From Filobasidium wieringae (taxonomy: Eukaryota; Basidiomycota; Tremellomycetes; Filobasidiales; Filobasidiaceae): a stretch of DNA of 64,000 nucleotides. Below the pieces are notes generated by a model, which worked only from the letters and a program-made list of their open reading frames with translations, was not told where the DNA came from and ran no database searches. The stretch is taken from assembly GCA_001600055.1 (NCBI GenBank), contig BCIV01000019.1, positions 434,001-498,000 of the forward strand, in the 5' to 3' direction. Below, piece by piece: positions 1 through 10,754 of the stretch (position 1 is its first letter; the number at the start of each line of letters is the position of its first letter). The position numbers and the translations under genes are program-made.

Positions 1-312
1 TTGATCTTGGAAATGGCATTGGGAGGCTAATGACCAAGCTCAGATCTACAAGGTCGTGATCATATTGTTGGTCATGTAAAGTGGAGGTTCAAAAAGTCGC
101 CGAGTTCGATTGCTCATTCACCGGTTATCATATCCAAAACCCTCCGACGGTCGTGGCGGCGCGGACGCGGTTATCTATGACGTCGATTGCCGTTGATTGC
201 TCATCGACACGTGGTTCCTTGCTAGAAAGATGACAAAGACAACAAACAGAAAATTGGAGAAAAAAGAAATGTTCAGTGTCCACGTCAGACGGAGCTGCAG
301 GCTGCGAGCCAT

Positions 313-318
313 TATAAA
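313..318 (+). promoter_or_regulatory. TATA box of the first alcohol dehydrogenase
   Basis: A TATAAA element lies 81 bases before the ATG at 399, with a short A/C-rich leader between them. Its position is what one expects of a strong RNA polymerase II promoter. The gene behind it uses a narrow, C-ending codon set, which also suggests high expression. Assignment is by position and motif only. Confidence 0.5.
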
Positions 319-398
319 GAGCTGCACCTCGTCCTCTGCTCAGGTTGTTTGCCCCTAAACACAATCTCCCAACAAACAACCAAAGGATTCCATCAAAT

Positions 399-1463
399 AT
401 GCCTTCCATCACCGTATACAAGGGTTCCAAGACCGGAGAGGTCGTCAAGTCTACCACCACCAAGCCTGACGAGCTTTCTGGCGACTTTGTCAGGCTCAAG
501 GTCACTGCCTCTGGTATCTGTGGAACTGATATCCACTACGTGAGTCAACAAGCGTATCAAATGACGACTCCAAATCATCTGACCTAATCTTGTTGGCATG
601 CACAGTTGAAGGCCGACATGGTTCTCGGACACGAGGGAGTCGGAATCGTCGAGGAGACCGGACCCGATGTCAAGTACCTCAAGAAGGGCGACCGTGTCGG
701 ATGGGGATACGAGACCGACTCTTGCGGCCACTGTCTTGAGTGTCTCAAGGGACAAGAGATCTTCTGTCCCGAGCGTGCCATGTATGGTATGGCCAACCCT
801 GACCAGGGATCTTTCGCCGAGGGAGCCATCTGGAGGGAAGCCTTCTTGCACCCCATCCCCGAGGGTATGAGCGATACCGACGCCGCCCCCCTTCAGTGTG
901 GAGGTGCTACCGTCTTTACCGCTCTTCAGGACGCCAAGCCCAACGAGGTCATCGGAATCATGGGAATGGGTGGACTTGGTCATTTGGCCGTCCAGTTCGC
1001 CGCCAAGATGGGTTGCCGAGTTGTCGTCCTCTCTGGATCTGACAGCAAGAAGGAGGAGGGAATGAGGCTCGGTGCCAAGGATTTCATCGCTATGAAGGAC
1101 AAGACCGCCGACGACTTGAAGGACGCCCCCAAGCTCGACCGATTGCTCGTGACCACCTCCGCTCAACCTCAGTGGTCTTTGTTGCTCCCCATGATGGCCA
1201 TGCGAGCGCGCATCTACCCTCTCTCGGTCAGCGAGGGCGACTTTGTGATCCCCTACATGCCCCTTATCGCCCAAGGAATCACCGTTCAAGGTTCCTTGGT
1301 AGCCACTAGATCTGTGCACAGGGAGATGCTCGAGTTCGCCGCCCTTCACGGAATCAAGCCCGTCACTGAAATCTTCCCCATGAACGAGGAGGGAATCAAG
1401 GAGGCCATCGCCAAGTTGCAGGACGGAAAGATCCACTTCAGGGCCGTCTTGGTTCCTCAGTGA
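399..1463 (+). CDS. Zinc-dependent alcohol dehydrogenase (Adh6/cinnamyl-alcohol type)
   Basis: Medium-chain NAD(P)-dependent alcohol dehydrogenase that interconverts alcohols and aldehydes in the cytosol. Two exons, 399-539 and 606-1463, give 332 residues. Catalytic-zinc ligands are seen in GICGTD (Cys41) and GHEGVG. Four closely spaced cysteines in DSCGHCLECLKGQEIFC form the structural zinc site. The nucleotide-binding fold is GMGGLGHLAVQF. The start at 399 is the first ATG in frame and follows a CAAAT leader. Adh6/Adh7 enzymes of this family reduce aromatic and aliphatic aldehydes with NADPH; the substrate here is not known. Codon use is strongly biased, so I infer high expression. A second member of the family follows 341 bases downstream on the same strand. 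Confidence 0.92.
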
Positions 1464-1803
1464 TTCAAGTCGACCAATCGTAAATAAAATGTAACAAAGT
1501 ACGAAATAGATGTGCAAATGCATTGATGATCACATGAACCCGTTATCTGTTTCAAACGCTTGTGTATGGAGAAAACTGCCTGCCTGCCTGATATGGAGAG
1601 AGTACTGTTCCGGGTGGAGGGTGAAGGTATTAACGGAAGCGAATGAATCCGTCGGAGTGGAGGGTATGGAGGATGTGGAGGCCGTGGAGGTCGTGGAGGT
1701 AGGTTATGTTATAAAGATCGACTGAAGACTTCAACCTCATACCTCAGTCCATGATCATGACTAAAATAACTTAGATTCTCACCGCATTGTTACCTTCATC
1801 ACG

Positions 1804-3194
1804 ATGTCGACCGATTACAAATTCCAAGGATGGGCAGGGCACGATGCAGACGCGTGTAACGGCAAGCTAAAGTTTGAGGAATTCGAGCCTAAGAAGTGGG
1901 ATGAGGACGATGTCGATGGTGAATCCCATCCGAACAATCTTCACCTTCTTAATATAAGCTGAAGTCGATCACCCTTACAGTCAAGATTCAATACTGCGGT
2001 ATCTGTGGATCAGACGCATCTTTCCTGTCCAGCGAATTCGGGCCGGTCGAGAACTACGCCCCTCAGATTTGTGGACACGAACTCGTTGGTGAAGTTGTGC
2101 GAGTCGGATCTCGAGCAGAGAACGGCCTGAAAGTCGGATCCGTTGTTGGGGTTGGAGCTCAATCGGATAGTTGTCGGGAATGCGAATACTGCTTGGCTGG
2201 TAAGTCGCGCGTCTGTCTTGTAATTGCTGTCCGTGAATTCAGGTCGTTGATTTTTCACTTCGTACCGCACTAAGGGGACGAGAACTTTTGTCAAAAGCAG
2301 ACCATCACTTTCAACTTCCCTTTTCACCGAGGAGAAGGTGCGGGATCCAAATCTAAAGGTGGATTTGCCAAGTACTGGCGTGGTCCTTCAAAATTCGCCA
2401 TTCCCGTTCCTTCCGAACTAGACCCGTCCCTAGTTGGACCCATGTTTTGTGGAGGTATCACCGTCTTCTCTCCCTTGGACCAATATGGAGCAGGTACCAA
2501 GGCCAAGAACGTGGGAGTGATCGGGGTAGGGGGATTGGGACATTTCGCTATCCTCTTCGCCAACGCTATGGGCGCCAAAGTCACGGCCATGTCTCGAGGA
2601 GATAGTAAGAAGGAGGACGCGATGAAGCTCGGTGCTAGTGATTATTTCGCTACCGGAGGTGATTTGAAGGAGGCCGTCAAGGGTCGTGAAAAGACGCTCG
2701 ATTTGATCATCTGTACCATCAGTAAGTCGTTCGTCCCCCATTATCGCGAAAGGGATCGGTGATTGATCCGTGGAAGTCCCGTACGATAGACCCCAAGGAA
2801 CTTCCCGTTGGTGATTACCTACCTTTGCTCAAGCCCAGAGGTACCTTTGTGATCGTTGGGATCGTCCCTACCCCCTTGTCAGTCCCCACAGGTGGTTTGA
2901 TCATGGGTGAGTAGTTTACGCTCGGTTCCTATTCGTTTCGAGATGCAAAGCCAGTTCAGCTATCCTGACTGTTCCCCTTTCCGTATGACAGGCGGAGTTG
3001 GTGTCGCAGGATCGAACATCGGCTCTCCCGCAACGATCAAGAAGATGCTGGACTTTGCTGTGGAGAAGGATATCAAGCCCTGGGTCCAGAAATGGGACAT
3101 GGACGATATCAACAAGGCCATGCCGGCGTTCAAGGAAGGCAAGCCTAGGTATCGATTCGTACTGGTAAACACCGACAACGGGGGAAAGCTATGA
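1804..3194 (+). CDS. Second zinc-dependent alcohol dehydrogenase, tandem paralogue
   Basis: Five exons (1804-1918, 1981-2199, 2275-2721, 2790-2906, 2992-3194) join in frame to 366 residues. The protein has YCGICGSDAS for the catalytic zinc, cysteines in CRECEYCLAGDENFC for the structural zinc, and GVGGLGHFAILFA as the nucleotide-binding motif. The downstream part (NIGSPATIKKMLDFA, then RYRFVL at the end) follows the Adh6/cinnamyl-alcohol dehydrogenase pattern of its neighbour. It has four introns where the first copy has one, and weaker codon bias, so the two are old paralogues and probably differ in expression. The exact substrate cannot be read from sequence. Confidence 0.9.
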
Positions 3195-3876
3195 AGGGTG
3201 CCCGGTGTACCGGTTGCGTTGAAAAGTAGAACAAAGTGTAGCACGGGCTGGCAATGAATTGCACCTATTTGTGAGGTTGTCTGAAGAAGATCGAAAGGAC
3301 CTGAACCTGAATCGCGTTGAAACGACTGAGCCGTGCACCTAGTCTCATTTATTTGCATCTATACCTTGCAACGGCAACCAGATCCTGTGCAAAGGTTTCG
3401 CTCGAGCTTTGAATGGTGCGCAAAGGACAGAGAAAGGCAGTCAATCACGAGATGAACTGTCGAAGGATGAACCGCGCTTACGTAAAAGAGGCGTTTCAAC
3501 TAGATGAGACGCGCGTGGACGATGTGAAACGTGATGAAACGTGCGTGTCGGTGAGACATTTTACCCTTGATGAGCGAAAATGATGACGATCCTTTGTCCG
3601 CGTCATCTCGTTCTTTTGTTTTGTTTGGAGGAGAACAACAAGAAACAAGGAGATTTAGGTCATCTTCAGCGCTCGATCCGTCGTCTTCTACCTTTCCTCC
3701 ATCCCTCGCCCTTCCTTATAATACAGACACATTCTCTCCCTCCCTCTCACATACCTCGCACAAGCTGGTCTTGTAGTGATAATCCGCTCGTTCTCACATC
3801 AAACGAACACCTCACGATACCGTAGCGATACATTCTCATTCTTGTCTACTCTCAACGAAGCGATACCTTTTATCCG

Positions 3877-5871
3877 ATGTTCATCCTGAACATCCACCAC
3901 CTCTTCTTGATCTTCTCTCTCCTATCCTCTATCTCTAGTGCTACTCTTCTCGGACATGCGGTCGGACGTCACCACAAACGAAGCGGTCTGAATCGCGCTC
4001 GTCACCCGGATATCACCGCTCGGAACGGTAAGCCATCCTGTCCAGTATCGACCATGTTTGGAACCATACTTACCCCTTTGCATCGAAAGTACAAGCGACA
4101 GGTGATGATGCTCTATCGTTGGCTTTGAATGCGCTACAGGGACTGAGCAACAAACAGAACGTGCCCGGCTCATCTAACGTCGAGTCGACTTCAACGGGAA
4201 TTCCAGCTCCCTCTCAGACCTCGGCAGGACCTCTCACTACTTCTAGTCAGAGCAGTAGTTCTATTCTTATCGCCTCAACTACGTCAACCACTACTACTAC
4301 CACTTCTATAGCGGTTCAACAACCTAGTTCGAGCGATGCCACCCCGCTCGTATCTTCCTCGACGACAGCGACAAGCACTCTCTCCTCCTCTCCTCCCCCT
4401 CCGACATCATCTGGGAGTACAGCGGGGAACGCCACCGACCGCCTAGTATTCGCTCATTTCATGGTAGGTATCGTTTCCCAGTATAACTCATCTTCCTGGG
4501 AAAGAGATATGAACGCAGCCAAGTCGTACGGAATCGACGGGTTCGCCTTGAACATCGGACAGGATGCCTACACGAACACACAGTTAGGGCTGGCTTATGC
4601 TGCAGCGGAGAAGGTTGGGTTCAAAGTCTTTATCAGTTTCGATGTGAGTACATTTAGGACGGGGGAAGAAGGAGGAAATCACGCGGACTGACCGATCAAT
4701 GAGATACCCCCATGATAGTTTCATTATTTCTCGACAAGCGATCCGGCTCCTGTAAAAGCGATAGTGGACCAATACACCTCTCTTCCCGCCCAATTCCGTC
4801 TCCCCTCTACCAACGCCGCCTATATCTCCTCCTTCGTGGGGGACATGTTCGACTGGCAATCCATCCGCTCGGGTAAAAACCTCTATATCGTTCCCAACGT
4901 GCAAGTCGAGGCTATTACCAATGCTGTAGACGGAGCGTTCAGTTGGCGGGCTTGGCCCAGCGAGGCGAACAAACCTATCGATAGGAAGATGACGGTCGAT
5001 GTTGATCGCCAGTATTTGGGGAAAGTCGGAGGAGAGGGGAAGAGTTATATGGCTCCTGTTTCTCCTTGGTGTGAGTTTCTCCGCTCCTCCTGTTGAATGT
5101 GAGGACGAGATGGCTGATCAGTATTTGGCCATGATTTTCAGTCTTTACCCATTTCCCACCAGAAAAACCTTATGCGAAGAACTGGCTGTTCAAGTCCGAG
5201 ACTCTTTGGTACGATCGTTGGGAACAGATCCTCTCCCTCTCCACTTCTGCCCCCGATCTCAAATACGTCGAGATCGTCACCTGGAACGATTACGGGGAAT
5301 CGCATTACGTCGGTCCGATCGCTCCGGATGTTTCAGACGATGGGGCTTCGGTATGGACCAAAGATATGCCGCATACTGCCCTTATGGATTTCGCTGGACC
5401 TTATATCAAAGCGTTTAAAGCGGGCCTCAGTGAACCGGTGATCGATCGGGAGATGTTGGTATATTGGTACCGACCTATGATGAAGGACATCGACTGTGAT
5501 GGGACCGACGCCTGTCATACTAGACCGGATGGATGGCAGTTCGTCAAGGATACCGTCTTTGTTGCTTCTTTCAGTAAGACTGGAGGAAGTGTCAAGGTGA
5601 CCAGCGGAGGGAAGGTCGTGGAGAAGGATATCGGGGCGGGGGTTACGATGATGGAGTTCGATATGGCCGTGGGCGACCAGACGTTCGAGATGACTACCAG
5701 TACGGCAAAGTTATCGGGAAAGAGTGCACAGCCGGTTTTGGGGAGCTGTTGGGTGAGTGATCTGCGGGTGTTTGGTTGTTATTTGTCCCCCGAAGCTGAT
5801 AAAGATGAATTCTTTTGTGACAGAACGGAGCCTCTTATAACTTTAATATCTACTCCGGCATGCTCGCCTGA
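3877..5871 (+). CDS. Secreted GH71 alpha-1,3-glucanase (mutanase)
   Basis: Glycoside hydrolase family 71 enzyme that cleaves alpha-1,3-glucan, a major polymer of fungal walls. Exons 3877-4027, 4102-4643, 4719-5070, 5142-5752 and 5824-5871 give 567 residues. Residues 1-21 form a signal peptide with a hydrophobic core (HLFLIFSLL). A Ser/Thr-rich linker, probably O-glycosylated, fills about 75-165. The catalytic module starts near VFAHFMVG and includes FDWQSIRSG and EIVTWNDYGESHYVGP, a block typical of GH71. Placing the linker before the catalytic domain is less usual than a C-terminal mucin tail. Likely role is remodelling or degradation of alpha-1,3-glucan at the wall. Confidence 0.9.
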
Positions 5872-6278
5872 ACAAGAACGGTTGATAACCACGTTGTACA
5901 CTCAATCTACAAGCTTTACTTGACTCTAGTTGTATCCTACCCTGTTCGCCTCATTCGACATGACATGTATCCTTCTCCTCCGAATGCGCCAAGCGTGAAA
6001 CATGAAACGCTTGAGTCCGTCAATGACACGTGAAATCGAGATTGGGAAATGGGGTCATGACGTCAGCGTGTGATCGCCAGCGTGAGAGCGGGCCATTCCG
6101 CTGTTCTCCATCTCAAAGGCGGTTGCTACTACTTAGTATTCCTTGTCATCAATTCCTGCCTTACATACACTTATCACACATCCTCATCTACCTAAGAACA
6201 AACTAGTAAGAATATCGAACTCTTCTGCTTCCCACGCTTCCGCTGATACCCAATTTGAACCGTCTGACAGCAATCAAA

Positions 6279-7276
6279 ATGGAGAACTTTATCAACATCG
6301 CCAAGCAGTTTGCCGGAAACAACAACGGCGAGCAGCAGCAGCAAGGGCAGCAGCAGCAGTATGGCCAGCAACAACAGCAGTATGGTCAGCAAGGAGGAGC
6401 TCAGTACAACACTCCTCATGGTCAGGGCGGATCTAATGGAGGTTTCGGGGATATCATGTCCATGTGTAAGTAGCTCGATCGAGAGGGGTTCGTTCAGGTC
6501 TCGTTACTAAGACGGCTTCTAGTTCACAGTCAACCAGGGATCAGCTAACCACGTTGCTCAGCAAGAACTCGGTGGGAACCAGGACCAAGGAATCCAGAGC
6601 ATGATCTCTCAGGGATTCGCGCAGTCCCAAGCTTACGGACAGAACAAGGTTCAGAACGGACAGCCCGTGGACTTGAACGAGGATGGTGTTATCGATGACT
6701 ACGAGCGAGCTTACTCCAGGGGAGAGGCTCAGAGTGGAAACATGAGCAGTGAGAGTATGGGTAGTGCTGCTGCTATGGCCGTGAGTTATTGTAAATTCGT
6801 ACTCCCAAAAGCACTGGCACTGACTGCGACTACGTGACAGGCTTTCAAGAAGGTCATGGGCGGAGGAGGAGCTCAGCAAGCTCAGTCTTCCGGTGGAGGA
6901 GACATGCAGTCCAAGTTGATGGGTATGGCCATGGCCGAGGCTATGAAGGTAAGCTCAATCATCTTGTTCCTCAGCGTGCGGCAGTGACTGACGGTATGTT
7001 TTCATTCCGTTCTGTACAGCTTTTCTCCAGCTCTGGCGGTGCTACCTCTAACGGTGGTTCCCAGCAAGATGTCGTCAACTCTGCTGGAAAGACCATCATG
7101 TGAGTCCTTGTCCAACCTACATTTTCTTCGACTGTACGTGATTATCTGATACCGAGTCGTTCTTGCTTTGTAGGAAGATGATGTTGAAGAGTCAAATGAG
7201 TGGTGCCATGGGAACCGGAGGTGGAGCCAGCGGAGGTATGGGCGGACTGATGTCGATGGCCTCCAAGTTCCTCTAG
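6279..7276 (+). CDS. Gln/Gly-rich DUF7721-like protein of unknown function
   Basis: Five exons (6279-6465, 6530-6780, 6841-6948, 7020-7099, 7174-7276) give 242 residues. It opens with MENFINIAKQFAG, an amphipathic helix, followed by a polyglutamine/glycine tract (about 17-45), a central acidic stretch DLNEDGVIDDYERAYSRG, and a Met/Gly/Ser-rich C-terminus (SGAMGTGGGASGGMGG). Short helical segments rich in Met-Ala-Lys recur. I relate it to the basidiomycete family annotated DUF7721 or beta-flanking protein; this rests on overall pattern, not on an alignment. No catalytic motif is visible. The DLNEDGVIDDYE segment resembles an EF-hand-like acidic loop, so calcium binding is possible but unproved. 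Confidence 0.75.
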
Positions 7277-7664
7277 AAGATGAACGAGACTCGACACGAG
7301 CCATGACTTGACGCTAGCGAAATGAACCGGAAACGAGAAACAGGCAATGAGATATGTAGCAAGACTTATATGATACACGATACGGAATGCTTTTCCCCTT
7401 GTCTGTGTTCCTGATGCATGTCCTGTGAGCTCTTGATACCAGCTGTCGACGAGCAGAATCGTTCCGGCGGCCGCGGTCGACTTTGTAAACAAACCGGATA
7501 ATGTGGGGAACTTGGGGGAATCTAACCCCTTGATCTTGACAATCAAGTTCCCCAAGTATACATTCTTCACTCCTACCTCCACTGAGACTACGACCTGGGA
7601 GTCATCTTCATCCTCTCTTTTCTCGTCACCTTGGGCACTACATGATCTTGGAAGCCGGCTCAAA

Positions 7665-9485
7665 ATGATGTCATATCTGCTCTCCCGGCTGCTGGGGTTG
7701 TCTACCTTCACTCAGGTCCTCTATCAACTACCTCTTACTCTAGACTGGTTAGGCCCACCTTCCTTCCTCTTCCTCTCCTTACTACTCTTCGTCTATCAAT
7801 GCACATATGCAACTTTCAGACTCCTGACGAAGAACACTCCGTTAGCAAGCTTGATGGGGTTGTGGAACATGGTCAACCCTTTCGTACCTACGCTCTGTGC
7901 TCTGGCGACTTGCTGGATGTACCTTTATCCTGCCGACGGGGAAAAGTTGTGGGCTTCAGGAAAGGGCGTTTGGGGAGTGGACTGGAAACGATTGGTCGGT
8001 GTCGTACTGCCAGGCTTTTACGCTCAAACGTTACGATTCGTCAGTCCCGTGTTTAGTTTACTCGAAGGGTTTGCGACGCTCTTGGTATGTTTTTGCTCGG
8101 ATCAAGGACTGTCGGAGCTTTTAAACTCATGGTTTTACCTCTGTAGATTGCTCAATTGGCTGGAAGGATGACAAAAGGCTTTATCGAGGAGTCCCCGATC
8201 GCATACGAAAAAGAAGAATTCGAATGGAGACGGTTATCTTTTCTGGTCATTTCATCCATCATCTACTGCTCAGGTGCCACTTGGATCGTCATCGTAGGTT
8301 ACCGATATACCACGGTTCATATCTTAAACTGATTAATTCTTGACAGTCTCACCCGCTGTCTCCACCGTTCTCCCAAACCCAACTGCCCCCGATTTTCCTT
8401 GGAGCGGCTTTAGCGGCCGTGTTCTTCTTGACGATGATCGCCTTTTCCCGCAGAAGCGCGACTTCTATAGAGACGTCTCTGATCTTCCTCTATATTATTT
8501 ACGGAGCTTGGATGAGTGGGAAGGAGGAGTTGATGGAGTGGGTCATATGGGGTATGATCAAGAAGCAGGACAATACTGATGATCTGTTCTGTTTGTCCTG
8601 TGTAGGCGTCGGGACTTCGGTTCAGGATGGTTGACCACGGGTTGGGGACAAGCCAAAACCCTCTCTTCTCAACCTACTTTCTCTTCTATCCCAATCTCGT
8701 CGGTCAACCTGGATGCAACTTCTCCTAAATCTATCTTCGCTGCCTTCCTCTCTACTGTCGGGTTCGCAACCGCCGTTCTCGCTCGATTGACTGGACTGAA
8801 TCTAGGGTTCTTATCCAACTTCGGACTCTCGATGGGACTCGGAGAGTTAGGGAGATACATCGGTTTAGGCCCTATGGAATCCTTCATCAAACCCGGTCAC
8901 GATCTCGACGTCGTCGGACTAGCGATGAACATCCTCAACCACGCATCAGAAACCATGTTCAAGATCGCCAAATCCCTACCTCCAACGCTATTGATCTCGC
9001 TATGCTATCGTTTACTTGTCCTGCACACTGCTGCTAGATTCATTCCTGCGATCAAGAGGGCTGCGAGTGGATGGGATGAGCCTGTTGAGGCTGTTGCGGA
9101 GGAATCGGAGAAGAGCGGGTTTTGGAGTGATGGAAGGAGGTTTAGCGAGGAACGAGCGGTGAGTGCGATATAAGTCTCTTATCCATGATGGTGTGTGAGC
9201 TGACAATTGTTGCAGAGTTCGCGAGTGACAACGATACTGCTCTCATACCGAAGAGCGATACTGATAGCGGTGTATACGCATCTACTCCGTGAGTCTCTGC
9301 GATACACGTTGAGATCCGCGCGCACTGACAGATAAACGAAATCAGTCCTAGATAATGGATCTCAGGTATGGTGGCGATGGGTCAACGTCTTCATCACCCT
9401 CGGTGTCTGGGCTCTCGAGCTCACAGTGGATCGAGATGACTTTGACGATGATGCAGAGAGTATCAAATCGTGGAACATGGACTGA
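7665..9485 (+). CDS. ICE2: ICE2-like endoplasmic reticulum membrane protein
   Basis: Six exons (7665-8084, 8147-8293, 8347-8551, 8626-9158, 9216-9288, 9346-9485) give 505 residues, close to the 491 of yeast Ice2. About eight to ten hydrophobic segments are spread along the chain. The block VSPVFSLLEGFATLL and the loop WGWLTTGWGQAK are the parts I match to the ICE2 family. Ice2 acts in cortical ER inheritance and in supplying diacylglycerol for membrane growth. The third intron uses the acceptor at 8625, because the nearer AG at 8605 would shift the frame. The start is taken at 7665 (CAAAATG); an in-frame ATG at 7503 would add 54 residues. The gene ends 65 bases from the converging small gene. 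Confidence 0.7.
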
Positions 9486-9549
9486 TGGATGTAATAGCGT
9501 TTCACAAGAGGATAAATATGTTTCCGCAACGGGAGACCGGTGAACCTGG

Positions 9550-9957
9550 TCATTTGTCCTTTCGCCGCGATAGTAGCCTAAAGGTGCTGAAGCTGTACCG
9601 CGATTGAACCGGTTTGGGCCGAGGTCGAGCCCGTTCCTCTCGTGGATTTGACTTGACGTCTTCCGTTATCTTTTTATCAAGTGCCATCTTTGCTTGTTTC
9701 ATCTCCGGTCTCAGTCCCTCCAATCTTGCTCCCACCTTACGCTTGACAACCGGGTCGATCGAAATATCTTTCGTTTGATGATCATTCCATAGCGAGATGA
9801 GTAGGGTGTGATGATTCCATAGCGACTCATAGGTCTGATAAGCGGAGGGGATACTAGAAGTGGGCGCGTTTAGGAGGTCAAGAAACGTCGATAAGGCGGC
9901 TGACAGACGTCGCGTCTCCGACCAGATATCGGCGAGATTGATCGTGGGCTCTGACAT
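9550..9957 (-). CDS. Small helical protein of unknown function
   Basis: A single-exon reading frame of 135 residues beginning MSEPTINLADIWSETRRLS. The first 100 residues look alpha-helical with leucine-rich heptads (LSAALSTFLDLLN, LWNHHTLLISLWN). The C-terminal 35 are basic and Pro/Arg-rich (REERARPRPKPVQS). I do not recognise a family; it could be a small subunit of a larger complex. It converges on the ICE2-like gene. Composition looks coding, but with no intron to test the frame, confidence is moderate. Confidence 0.6.
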   Translation of the reverse strand: MSEPTINLADIWSETRRLSAALSTFLDLLNAPTSSIPSAYQTYESLWNHHTLLISLWNDHQTKDISIDPVVKRKVGARLEGLRPEMKQAKMALDKKITEDVKSNPREERARPRPKPVQSRYSFSTFRLLSRRKDK

Positions 9958-10754
9958 CTTTTGGAATCGGTAAAATCAGGAGGTAGTTTATTTCTACCGG
10001 CTTCATAACGAGTGGTAATTTCTTTGGACTTCTGGAGGTATGTTCTGGATAGCGAGTCGAGTACTTGCACAAGAAAGGAAACTGGTAGATGAAAGGGGAA
10101 ACGGAGCAGACTTTGAAACAGTTTGGCGCGGATCCGCGTAACGGCCAACGGGATCAAGGTCGGTAATACTCAAGCATTTCGCAGCATGCCCTTGGATAGC
10201 ATAGGATTAGAATTTTACAGAAACGGTCAGCACAGTCATGTTTCGTACGCCATAAAGATCACGTGGATGCCAACCTCTTCATTGGAGTCGTCGCTTGCCC
10301 TTAACTGACATGGTACCGACTCTGCTGCGCGAAGCCAAAACAGACTTCTGTAGCCATTCGACTGGCTAAAGGCATTTCAGAGTATCACTCATCACTATGC
10401 TGCACACATCAGATAACTACTTAGGTTGATTAGGTATTAAGGGTAACCATATCGGCGATGTGATAAATTTCCTTCCGGTATGACAAATCAAGCAAGCCCA
10501 GCCTTGCCTTGTTCGGTGCGAGTAACAGATTTTCTCTGGCCGGTTTAGAGCTCGGACACTGAGAAGGACAAGCGAGTGTTCGCTGGAAACAAGAATGGTA
10601 TGATAAAAATTCCACGCAGTACATTACGCGTTTCCGCGTCTCAAAAGTTAGACAACATATAGATCCCACAATCCCGGATGAAAATCATCATTACGCCAAA
10701 TCCCGGAGATTCAATATCATCAGCAAATCTCCGTCGTATATGTATCGAGGCCCG
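9958..10754. other. Intergenic region, no gene seen
   Basis: About 800 bases between the small minus-strand gene, whose promoter must lie here, and the 3' end of the hybrid histidine kinase. Short open frames on both strands lack any recognisable pattern. I see no RNA gene. Confidence 0.5.

Noticed and set aside
393..1523. A 376-codon open frame on the minus strand opposite the first alcohol dehydrogenase
   Set aside because: It mirrors the strong codon bias of the sense gene, has no recognisable domain, and the sense frame has all dehydrogenase motifs.
8606..8625. Acceptor AG at 8605 for the third intron of the ICE2-like gene
   Set aside because: It leads to a stop after nine codons; the acceptor at 8625 continues into the conserved WLTTGWGQ block.
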